From: Solirubrobacterales bacterium
GTDB lineage: Bacteria > Actinomycetota > Thermoleophilia > Solirubrobacterales > Solirubrobacteraceae
Assembly: GCA_015655225.1 (NCBI GenBank)
Contig: JAATFK010000688.1
Location: 1-11,752 of the forward strand
Direction of reading: 5' to 3'
Length of the DNA: 11,752 bases
In this document: positions 6,269 through 11,752 of the stretch, piece by piece
Layout: each line of letters starts with the position of its first letter
How positions within the stretch are numbered: the stretch's first letter is position 1
Position numbers and translations under genes: made by a program
Notes under the pieces: generated by a model
The model's database searches: none
What the model saw: the letters and a program-made list of their open reading frames with translations, nothing else
What the model was told of the DNA's origin: nothing

Positions 6269-6547
6269 TCACTTCTTCTCTTCCGGCTCCTTCTCGCCCG
6301 GCCAGGCGCCGATCACGTGCTGGAAGCCTCTCGCCCCGGCGCGGTCGACGACCGCCTTGACGGCGGAGAAGGTCGCGCCCTGGAGGACGGCGGCCGCGAG
6401 GACGCGGCCCCAGCTGGTGTGCTCGACGGTCGGCTTCGGCGGGGCCTCGTCGTCGACGGCGCTCCAGAGCGCGTCGAAGATGCGGCGCGCGAGCAGGCCG
6501 CCGACGATGCCCGCGATGAGCCCGAACGGCTTGTAGAGCAGCTTCAT
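6269..6547 (-). CDS. DUF4235 family membrane protein
   Basis: 92 aa. MKLLYKPFGLIAGIVGGLLARRIF, then SWGRVLAAAVLQGATFSAVKAVVDRAGARGFQ and WPGEKE, is the standard DUF4235 pattern. There are two likely membrane or amphipathic segments (residues about 8-28 and 48-68), an acidic/Pro linker between them and a charged Lys/Glu tail. The family is widespread in actinobacteria and its function is unknown. The ATG at 6547 is 7 nt from a TAGGCT box, so the message looks leaderless. Confidence 0.88.
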   Translation of the reverse strand: MKLLYKPFGLIAGIVGGLLARRIFDALWSAVDDEAPPKPTVEHTSWGRVLAAAVLQGATFSAVKAVVDRAGARGFQHVIGAWPGEKEPEEKK

Positions 6548-6554
6548 GAATGGC

Positions 6555-6560
6555 AGCCTA
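6555..6560 (-). promoter_or_regulatory. -10 box for leaderless DUF4235 gene
   Basis: TAGGCT on the minus strand is followed by 7 nt and then ATG 6547. This is the same geometry as upstream of glmU and of the 9529-9864 gene. Confidence 0.45.
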
Positions 6561-6611
6561 CCCGTCGCCTCGGTTGGCCATCTGTCGATCGACGCGCGCC
6601 GGCGCGCCGCC

Positions 6612-6617
6612 TATCCT
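6612..6617 (+). promoter_or_regulatory. -10-like box for the 229-aa gene
   Basis: TATCCT, divergent from the DUF4235 box. It would give a leader of about 27 nt, and AAGGA (6637-6641) lies 10 nt before ATG 6652, so this unit would use a conventional ribosome binding site. Confidence 0.4.
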
Positions 6618-6651
6618 GGGGAATCGACGAACTTCCAAGGACGGTGACGCG

Positions 6652-7341
6652 ATGAGCGAGGATCCGGCGGACGAGCTGCTGCAGCGTGCGCTGCTCGACG
6701 CCTCCGACGCGGCCGCGGTGTCGCTGGCGGTCGGCGGGCTGCCCGTCAGCGAGAGCGTGACCGTGATCTTCCACGGCCGCCGTGACCTGGGGACGATCCA
6801 GACCTACGTCGCCCCCGGACGCCATGGCGCCGGCTCGCGCGTCGCCCCGAGCGACCTCCTGCGGGTGCCGTGCGACCTCGACCTCGCCGACGCGGAGGAC
6901 CGCGCCGCCGCCGAGCTGCTCTACCTCGAGCAGGCGACCGCGCTGCGCGACGCGCTGGTCGGCGCCGACACGGTCCTGTCGGTCTGGCGCGAGCCGCTGG
7001 AGGACCTGGTCGGCAGCGACGTCGGGATCGACCGCTCGCTCCAGCTGCGGGTCGCGCTGCCGGCGCACCGGCTGCTGCCGATCGCGCTCGTCGCGCCCGA
7101 GCGCCAGCTCGTCGTCGCGCCCGTCTGCGGCGCGCGGACGCTGGCGGAGGGCCGTCCGCCGCTCGGGATCGCGTGCGCCCAGCAGGACCTCGCCCGCGTC
7201 TATCCGCTGCCCGACGACCCGGAGCGCTGCCTCGGCGACTTCCTCGAGCTGGCCGACGCCCACGCGCACGAGCTGGCCGAGCGGCTGGAGCACCAGGAGG
7301 CGTCGGTCGAGCGCTTCCTGGAGCTGAGCGGCGACGAGTGA
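6652..7341 (+). CDS. Hypothetical protein, 229 aa, function unknown
   Basis: I do not recognise this protein. The start at ATG 6652 is chosen for the AAGGA upstream; an in-frame ATG at 6550 would overlap the divergent promoter region. It is acidic, with no signal peptide or membrane segment, so probably cytoplasmic. Residues about 1-30 are helical. Residues 34-55 (ESVTVIFHGRRDLGTIQTYV) and 128-160 (RSLQLRVALPAHRLLP, then LVAPERQLVVAPVCG) look like beta-rich segments. Residues 80-120 and 194-226 look helical, the last with a regular charged heptad-like pattern (LELADAHAHELAERLEHQE). Cysteines are at 74, 159, 175 and 193, with no obvious metal-site spacing. Codon usage matches the neighbours. 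The long antisense frame across it is a GC artefact. Confidence 0.75.
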   Translation: MSEDPADELLQRALLDASDAAAVSLAVGGLPVSESVTVIFHGRRDLGTIQTYVAPGRHGAGSRVAPSDLLRVPCDLDLADAEDRAAAELLYLEQATALRDALVGADTVLSVWREPLEDLVGSDVGIDRSLQLRVALPAHRLLPIALVAPERQLVVAPVCGARTLAEGRPPLGIACAQQDLARVYPLPDDPERCLGDFLELADAHAHELAERLEHQEASVERFLELSGDE

Positions 7342-7342
7342 T

Positions 7343-7356
7343 CCGCGCACGCGCGG
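7343..7356. terminator. Short GC hairpin after the 229-aa gene
   Basis: CCGCGC-AC-GCGCGG starts one base after the TGA. The 2-nt central spacer means the real loop must be larger (a 5-bp stem with a 4-nt loop). No T-run follows, so termination is uncertain. Confidence 0.25.
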
Positions 7357-7371
7357 TCGTCTCCGCGCGTA

Positions 7372-7387
7372 TGTCAGGAAGCTGACA
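7372..7387. promoter_or_regulatory. Candidate operator upstream of the GH2 gene
   Basis: TGTCAG-GAAG-CTGACA is a perfect 6-bp inverted repeat located 38 bp upstream of the TACTCT -10 box. The position suits an activator or repressor site for the glycoside hydrolase gene. No regulator gene is next to it. Confidence 0.3.
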
Positions 7388-7424
7388 CCGGCGGGGGACC
7401 ACCGCAACTCGCCGGACCCTGCCG

Positions 7425-7430
7425 TACTCT
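7425..7430 (+). promoter_or_regulatory. -10 box for the GH2 gene
   Basis: TACTCT lies 10 nt before ATG 7441, giving an almost leaderless message. The same hexamer occurs before the L25 gene (9912-9917). No SD precedes the ATG. Confidence 0.45.
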
Positions 7431-7440
7431 GCTCCGTTCG

Positions 7441-9513
7441 ATGCGCCGTCGTCCCCCGTCCTCGTCGCTGCTCGCGGCGCTCGTCCTGGTCGCCCTCGCC
7501 TTCGCGCTCGCCGCGAGCAGCGCGGTCGCCGACGAGCCCGCCACGACCACGCCGACCACCCCGGCCCCGGGCCCGCCCGTCACGCAGCCGACGGCGCCGC
7601 CGACGGCTGCCGCGACGGTCCCGAACGGCAAGCCGCTCTACTCCTACGGGCAGCTCGCGCGCGTCGTCGTGAACGGTCCCTGGCTGTTCCGCCTCGACGC
7701 CGCGAACGCCGGCCTCAAGCAGCGCTTCTACGACCAGACGACGACGACCGGCTGGAGCACCGTCTCGGTCCCGAACGCCTGGAACGCGAAGGACGACAGC
7801 GTCGCCAGCTTCACCGGCTCGACCGGCTGGTACCGCAAGGAGTTCAGACTGCCGCCGGCGCCGAGAACGACCACCGTCGACCCGAAGACGAAGAAGAGAA
7901 CGACGACGACCGCGCAGCTCTCCTACGTGCTGCGCTTCGAGTCGGTCAACTTCAACGCCACGATCTGGCTCAACGGACGCCAGATCGCGACCCACGAGGG
8001 CGGCTACCTGCCGTTCGAGGTGCGGCTCCCGAACGTCGACCCGACGGGCGTCAACCGGCTCGTCGTGCGCGTCGACAACCGCCGCAACCTGAGCGAGCAG
8101 ACCGGCTCCCGCTCCGACCACCCGGTTCCCGCCGGGGGCTGGTGGAACTACGGCGGGATCCTGCGCGAGGTCTATCTGCGGACCGTCAACCGGATCGACA
8201 TGACGAACGTGAACGTCGCGACGAAGCTGCCGAACCCGTCCGGCGCGGCGACCGTCACGACGAGCGCCGACCTGCGCAACGCCACCGGCAGCCCGCAGCT
8301 CGTGCACCTGACCGGCAAGTACGGCTCCGTCCCGCTCGACTTCGGCAGCCGCACGATCCCCGCCGGCCAGACGCTGACCGTCAGCCGCACGATCACGATC
8401 GCCCATCCGAAGCTGTGGTCGCCGGCCCATCCGAACCTCTACGACGTGAACCTGAGCGCGTCGGCGGAGCAGCCGGGGGAGACGAAGCCGGTCGCGGCCG
8501 TCGCCGGCTACCACCTCGAGTCCGGCATCCGCACGATCGTCGTGAACCACAAGACCGGCCAGCTGCTGCTGAACGGCCAGGTGCTCCACTTCCGCGGCGT
8601 CGCGATCCACGAGGACACGCTCAACAGCGGCGCCGCGATGGACAACGCGACGCGCGCGAGACTGATGTCGCTGACGAGAGACGTCGGCGCGACGCTCGTG
8701 CGCTCCCACTACCCGCTGCATCCCGAGTTCCAGGAGCTGGCCGACAGAGAGGGCCTGCTGCTGTGGTCCGAGGTGCCGGCGATGTACCAGCTGCCGGAGA
8801 CGCTGCTGGGGCGGACCGAGTACCGCAACCTCGCCTTCCAGGAGCTGACCGCGAACGTGCTGGAGAACCGCGCGCACCCGTCGGTCGCGATCTGGTCGGT
8901 CGGCAACGAGATGCCGAGCGTCGTCGGCACCAACCAGGCCAGATACATCGCCGACGCGACCAAGCTCGTGAAGTCGCTCGACCCGACCCGTCCGGTCGCG
9001 CTCGCGTTCGCCGGCCACCCCAAGGCGGGCTGCCAGGCCGGCTACGGGCCGGTCGACATGCTCGGGATGAACGACTACTTCGGCTGGTACACCGGCGTCG
9101 GCGGCAACATCGCCGACCAGGACGACCTCTCCGCCTACCTCGACGCGATCCGCAAGTGCTACCCGAACAAGGCGCTCGCGGTGACCGAGTACGGCGCCGA
9201 GGCGAACCGCGACGGGCCGGTCGAGGAGAAGGGCACCTACAGATTCCAGGATGCCTTCATCCAGTACCACCTCGGCGTCTTCGACTCGAAGCCGTGGCTC
9301 AGCGGCAGCGTCTACTGGGCGCTGCAGGAGTTCCGCGTCAAGCCGTACTGGAGCGGCGGCAACCCGTGGCCGGACTCGCCGATCCACGCGAAGGGCCTCG
9401 TCCGGCTCGACTGGACGAGAAAGCCGGCGTACGACCTCGTCAGAGCGGCCTACCGCGCGACGGTCCAGCTGCTCCCGCGCAAGCTCGACCTGAAGTTCCC
9501 GAAGCGCACCTAG
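7441..9513 (+). CDS. Secreted glycoside hydrolase family 2 (beta-glucuronidase/beta-galactosidase-like)
   Basis: 690 aa. An Arg-rich start, a hydrophobic core (about 10-28) and SAVA (27-30) form a probable signal peptide, followed by a Thr/Pro/Ala linker to about residue 60. The jelly-roll sugar-binding domain runs about 65-250, with WYRKEFRLP, RFESVNFNATIWLNGR and HEGGYLPFEVRL. An immunoglobulin-like domain covers about 251-360. The TIM barrel then has LLLNGQVLHFRGVAIHED, RSHYP, ADREGLLLWSEVP, WSVGNE with the predicted acid/base Glu490, and VTEYGAE with the predicted nucleophile Glu583. The HAKG at 649-652 sits where bacterial beta-glucuronidases have an Asn-x-Lys motif for the uronate carboxylate: Lys is kept and Asn is replaced by His, so I do not commit to a substrate. 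Residues 141-158 are an unusual Thr/Lys-rich insertion in the jelly roll. The gene uses AGA for 10 of about 46 Arg codons. It stands alone, with no transporter or regulator beside it. Confidence 0.9.
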   Translation: MRRRPPSSSLLAALVLVALAFALAASSAVADEPATTTPTTPAPGPPVTQPTAPPTAAATVPNGKPLYSYGQLARVVVNGPWLFRLDAANAGLKQRFYDQTTTTGWSTVSVPNAWNAKDDSVASFTGSTGWYRKEFRLPPAPRTTTVDPKTKKRTTTTAQLSYVLRFESVNFNATIWLNGRQIATHEGGYLPFEVRLPNVDPTGVNRLVVRVDNRRNLSEQTGSRSDHPVPAGGWWNYGGILREVYLRTVNRIDMTNVNVATKLPNPSGAATVTTSADLRNATGSPQLVHLTGKYGSVPLDFGSRTIPAGQTLTVSRTITIAHPKLWSPAHPNLYDVNLSASAEQPGETKPVAAVAGYHLESGIRTIVVNHKTGQLLLNGQVLHFRGVAIHEDTLNSGAAMDNATRARLMSLTRDVGATLVRSHYPLHPEFQELADREGLLLWSEVPAMYQLPETLLGRTEYRNLAFQELTANVLENRAHPSVAIWSVGNEMPSVVGTNQARYIADATKLVKSLDPTRPVALAFAGHPKAGCQAGYGPVDMLGMNDYFGWYTGVGGNIADQDDLSAYLDAIRKCYPNKALAVTEYGAEANRDGPVEEKGTYRFQDAFIQYHLGVFDSKPWLSGSVYWALQEFRVKPYWSGGNPWPDSPIHAKGLVRLDWTRKPAYDLVRAAYRATVQLLPRKLDLKFPKRT

Positions 9514-9528
9514 CGGGCGCGGCGCGAC

Positions 9529-9864
9529 TCAGTGGTCGGCGCGCTGCGGGGTGCGGACCGGCGCCGGGGCGTGAGCCGGACGGCGCTCGGTGGGAGGCAG
9601 CAGGTCGGCGAGGCGACCGCGCTCGCGCAGCCGCACACGGGCCGGCACGGCGTCCGGCAGCGGGATGCCGCCGCCGCCCGGGCCGTTCGGCACGAGGGGG
9701 CCGAGCCGGTCGTTGCCGCCGCCGCCGTCCTCGTCCTCGCCGGGCTGGCTCCAGGACGGGAGCGGGTCCTCGCGCAGGAAGGGCAGGAGCAGCACCGCGG
9801 CGCAGGCGAAGCCCAGCAGATGGAGCCCACCGAGGAGGATCACGAGGAGCGTCTCGTCGGCCAT
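9529..9864 (-). CDS. Small single-pass membrane protein, function unknown
   Basis: 111 aa. The N-terminus (residues 5-29, LLVILLGGLHLLGFACAAVLLLPFL) is one clear membrane helix followed by an Arg. The rest is a Pro/Gly/Asp-rich low-complexity stretch (33-68) and then a basic segment PLPDAVPARVRLRERGRLADLLP (69-91) that looks constrained, because it reads as ordinary protein between low-complexity parts. No known domain is recognised. ATG 9864 has GGAGG only 2 nt upstream and a TACGCT box 7 nt upstream, so it is likely leaderless. It converges on the GH2 gene (15 bp between the stops) and is divergent from the L25 gene. Confidence 0.7.
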   Translation of the reverse strand: MADETLLVILLGGLHLLGFACAAVLLLPFLREDPLPSWSQPGEDEDGGGGNDRLGPLVPNGPGGGGIPLPDAVPARVRLRERGRLADLLPPTERRPAHAPAPVRTPQRADH

Positions 9865-9871
9865 GGCCTCC

Positions 9872-9877
9872 AGCGTA
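9872..9877 (-). promoter_or_regulatory. -10 box for the 111-aa membrane protein
   Basis: TACGCT on the minus strand is followed by 7 nt and ATG 9864. It shares a 65-bp divergent intergenic region with the L25 promoter. Confidence 0.45.
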
Positions 9878-9911
9878 GCGCCGTCGGGCCGCCTGTGGCG
9901 ATGAAATTCGC

Positions 9912-9917
9912 TACTCT
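9912..9917 (+). promoter_or_regulatory. -10 box for the L25-pth unit
   Basis: TACTCT lies 12 nt before ATG 9930, giving a leader of about 5 nt. No SD is present. Confidence 0.45.
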
Positions 9918-9929
9918 TCGCCGTCGCTC

Positions 9930-10577
9930 ATGGCTGCTCAAGAGACCACACTCACCGTCGCGCCCCGTGACGTCGAGGGCTCGCGCTCCACGCGCCGCCT
10001 CCGCCGCACCGGGTTCGTGCCCGGCATCGTCTACGGAGGTGGCGCCGAGCCGCTGCCGTTCCAGGTCGACGCCCGCACGCTGCGCCAGGCGCTCGCCCAC
10101 GGCGGCGCCGTCATCACGCTCACGCTCGAGGGCGGCGAGTCCACCCCGGTCGTGCTGAAGGACCACCACCGTCACCCGGTCACCGGGAACATGCTCCACG
10201 TCGACCTGCTGCGCGTCGACCTGAGCGAGAGAATCACCGCGACGGTCGTGCTCGACCTCGTCGGCGCCGACGACGCCCCCGGCGTCAAGGCCGGCGGCGT
10301 GCTCGAGCAGGTCACGCGCGAGCTGAACATCGAGGCGCTTCCGAACGCGATTCCGGATCTGCTCCACCACGACGTCTCGGCCGCCGAGATCGGCGACACG
10401 ATCACGCTCGACGCGATCGCCGCCCCCGAGGGCGTCACCCTTCTCGACGATCCCGAGACGGTCATCGTGACCGTGACCCCGCCGCGCCTCTCGACCGAGG
10501 CCGACGACGAGATCGAGCAGGAGACCGAGGTCGTCGGCGAGAGAGCCGCCGGCGAAGGCGAGTCCAGCGGCTCCTAG
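9930..10577 (+). CDS. rplY: 50S ribosomal protein L25 / general stress protein Ctc
   Basis: 215 aa, the long (Ctc/TL5) form of L25, which binds 5S rRNA in the central protuberance of the large subunit. The N-terminal 5S-binding domain (1 to about 95) has the conserved SRSTRRLRRTGFVPGIVYGG (18-37) and HRHPVTGNMLHVDLLRVDLSE (80-100). The second beta domain (about 100-185) contains LVGADDAPGVKAGGVLEQ, ELNIEALPNAIPDLL and HDVSAAEIGDTITL. The last 30 residues form an acidic low-complexity tail, common in this form. It lies 24 bp upstream of pth, an arrangement (ctc-pth-mfd) conserved in many Gram-positive bacteria, and the two are probably co-transcribed. Confidence 0.95.
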   Translation: MAAQETTLTVAPRDVEGSRSTRRLRRTGFVPGIVYGGGAEPLPFQVDARTLRQALAHGGAVITLTLEGGESTPVVLKDHHRHPVTGNMLHVDLLRVDLSERITATVVLDLVGADDAPGVKAGGVLEQVTRELNIEALPNAIPDLLHHDVSAAEIGDTITLDAIAAPEGVTLLDDPETVIVTVTPPRLSTEADDEIEQETEVVGERAAGEGESSGS

Positions 10578-10601
10578 CCGCTGGGCCGGTCTCACGCCGC
10601 G

Positions 10602-11192
10602 ATGCGCCTCGGCGGCGCGACGAAGGCCGACTGGCTGCTCGTCGGGCTCGGCAACCCGGGTGCGGAGTACGCGCGCACCCCGCACAACATCGGCTTCGAC
10701 GTCGCCAACCTGCTGGCAGCGCGCTGGGGCCTGCCGAAGGCGAAGGCGAGATACGCGGGCCTGATCACCGACGGCCGCGTCGGGACGCCCGGCGTCGGCA
10801 CGCCGACGCCGCGGGTCGCGCTGCTGCTGCCGCAGACGTACATGAACGACGCCGGCCGCTCGGTCGGCCCCGCCCGCGGCGCGCTGAAGGTCCCGCTCGA
10901 CCGCGTGCTCGTGCTGCACGACGAGATCGACCTGCCGTTCGGCGAGATCCGCACCCGCGTCGGCGGCGGGCTCGCCGGCCACAACGGCTTGAAGTCGCTC
11001 AGACGCGAGTTGGGCAGCGCCGACTTCGCGCGCGTGCGGATCGGCGTCGATCGCCCGGCGAGCACCGATCCCGAGATCGTCGCCGCCTACGTGCTGGGCA
11101 GATACCGGCAGTCCGCCGACGAGGTGCGCGAGCTGGTCGAGCGCGCGGCCGACGCGGCGGAGCGGATCGTGCTGGGGGAGCGCGAGCCGTGA
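10602..11192 (+). CDS. pth: Peptidyl-tRNA hydrolase
   Basis: 196 aa, the usual length. It releases peptides from peptidyl-tRNA that has dropped off the ribosome. Conserved residues are in place: LVGLGNPG with Asn18, TPHNIGF with the catalytic His28, LPQTYMNDAG with Asn82, HDEIDLPFG with Asp107, and GGGLAGHNGLKSL with His127 and Asn128, followed by DFARVRIGVDRP. A short Gly/Thr/Pro insertion (about 61-70, GTPGVGTPTP) lengthens the loop before the TYMN strand. The start ATG 10602 lacks an SD. Ten extra residues precede the core, so a later start cannot be excluded, but none is obvious. Confidence 0.95.
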   Translation: MRLGGATKADWLLVGLGNPGAEYARTPHNIGFDVANLLAARWGLPKAKARYAGLITDGRVGTPGVGTPTPRVALLLPQTYMNDAGRSVGPARGALKVPLDRVLVLHDEIDLPFGEIRTRVGGGLAGHNGLKSLRRELGSADFARVRIGVDRPASTDPEIVAAYVLGRYRQSADEVRELVERAADAAERIVLGEREP

Positions 11193-11240
11193 GCGCCGAG
11201 GCGCCAGCCGCAGCTTTAGCGGTCGTGAACCAAGGCCGCG

Positions 11241-11246
11241 TAGACT
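11241..11246 (+). promoter_or_regulatory. -10 box upstream of mfd
   Basis: TAGACT is followed by exactly 7 nt and a GTG (11254), the leaderless geometry seen elsewhere in this window. That GTG is not in the mfd frame. For mfd itself (ATG 11301) the box would give a leader of roughly 48 nt. Confidence 0.4.
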
Positions 11247-11300
11247 AGATCTCGTGCACCGGGCCGCGCTCTCGCGCGGTCGTTCGTGCTGCCCTCACCC

Positions 11301-11752
11301 ATGCTTGCATCGCTTCTCGCCTATGCCGCCGACGATCCGGCCACGACCGCGCTTGCGCGGGATGGCGGCCGTGCGTTCGTCTCCGCGTCGCTGCGGCCCT
11401 ACGTGGTCGCCGCGCTCGCCCAGCAGGATCCCGGGCGCCCGCTGCTGGTGGTGGCGGGCGACGACCGCCAGGCGCGCGACCTCGCCGCCGACCTGCGCAC
11501 CTGGCTGAGCCCGCGGCCGGTCCGCTTCTACCCCTCGCGCGGCGTCGCCTACGAGTCGCACCTGGCGCCGCCGCCGCACCTCGTCGGCCTGCGCGTCGCG
11601 GCGCTCGACGCGCTCGCCCCCGACGCCGCCGCGGAGAGCGCGCCGGTCGTCGTCGTGAGCGCCGTCGCGCTGTCGGAGAAGGTGCCGGACCCGAGCCTGC
11701 GCCCGCGCGGCTTCACGCTCAAGCTCGGCGACCTGCTCGACCTCGACGAGTG
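11301..11752 (+). CDS. mfd: Transcription-repair coupling factor Mfd (5' part; 3' end outside window)
   Basis: The frame is open from ATG 11301 to the window edge (150 codons plus 2 bases, no stop). The translation is the Mfd N-terminal UvrB-like region: MLASLLAYAADDPATTALA, ASLRPYVVAALA, PLLVVAGDDRQARDLAADL (about 49-67), FYPSRGVAYESHLAPPPHL (about 77-95) with the lPyE..sP-type motif, VVVVSAVALSEKVPDPSL (about 117-134) and LKLGDLLDLDE at the edge. Mfd removes stalled RNA polymerase and recruits UvrA; the helicase and polymerase-interacting domains lie outside the window. No SD precedes ATG 11301; GTG 11286 in the same frame is an alternative. The order ctc-pth-mfd supports the call. Confidence 0.92.
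   Translation, partial: MLASLLAYAADDPATTALARDGGRAFVSASLRPYVVAALAQQDPGRPLLVVAGDDRQARDLAADLRTWLSPRPVRFYPSRGVAYESHLAPPPHLVGLRVAALDALAPDAAAESAPVVVVSAVALSEKVPDPSLRPRGFTLKLGDLLDLDE

Noticed and set aside
6544..9387. A 947-codon open frame on the minus strand
   Set aside because: It lies antisense to the 229-aa gene and the GH2 gene, both with clear coding signals. Its translation is Arg/Val/Asp-rich low complexity, a usual artefact of GC-rich third positions.
9514..9540. Terminator hairpin between the GH2 gene and the convergent 111-aa gene
   Set aside because: Only an imperfect stem with a bulge (GCGCGAC against GTCGGCGC) and no T-run, overlapping coding sequence. Too weak to annotate.
1..11752. 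CRISPR array, insertion sequence, phage genes, toxin-antitoxin pair or attachment site
   Set aside because: No regularly spaced repeats, transposase or integrase motifs, or terminal inverted repeats were seen. The tRNA-Gln is intact and has no nearby integrase or duplicated 3' end.

Overview
The window is an ordinary-looking, gene-dense stretch of a very GC-rich bacterial chromosome. Third codon positions are almost all G or C, GTG starts are used, -10 boxes of the form TAnnnT lack obvious -35 boxes, and many genes carry little or no 5' leader. Together with the order glmU-prs ... L25(ctc)-pth-mfd, this points to an actinobacterium. The DUF4235 and DUF1059 genes and the style of the hypothetical proteins suggest the deep-branching Thermoleophilia/Solirubrobacterales (Conexibacter-like). 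That placement is inference and no search was run. I see no insertion sequence, prophage, CRISPR array or clear foreign island.

Layout. The 3' part of a PucR/CdaR-type regulator (1-1035, 5' end outside the window) is followed by a 142-bp AT-richer gap with inverted and direct repeats. Next come an MTAP/PNP-family nucleoside phosphorylase (1178-1975) and, overlapping it by 4 bp, a degenerate EAL-domain protein with a CBS-like tail (1972-3096). On the minus strand are a small DUF1059 protein (3106-3291) and, just upstream of it and probably on the same transcript, tRNA-Gln(UUG) (3332-3402). Divergent from the tRNA are glmU (3452-4834), prs (4831-5910, 4-bp overlap) and a 103-aa protein (5943-6254) with a possible MbcA/ParS/Xre-like fold. 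A minus-strand DUF4235 membrane protein (6269-6547) converges on it.

A 229-aa protein of unknown function (6652-7341) is followed by a secreted glycoside hydrolase family 2 enzyme (7441-9513). A minus-strand single-pass membrane protein (9529-9864) is divergent from ribosomal protein L25/Ctc (9930-10577). L25 is followed by peptidyl-tRNA hydrolase (10602-11192) and the 5' end of mfd (11301 to the window end).

How the genes work together. GlmU makes UDP-GlcNAc for the cell wall and Prs makes PRPP for nucleotides, histidine and tryptophan. L25 and Pth serve translation, and Mfd couples repair to transcription. This is a conserved housekeeping cluster interrupted by lineage-specific genes.

The less ordinary points are a catalytically doubtful EAL protein translationally coupled to a nucleoside phosphorylase with altered active-site residues; a recurring -10-to-start spacing that implies widespread leaderless transcription, including an out-of-frame leaderless GTG just upstream of mfd; and a GH2 gene enriched in the rare Arg codon AGA. 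I did not find a convincing new multi-gene system.
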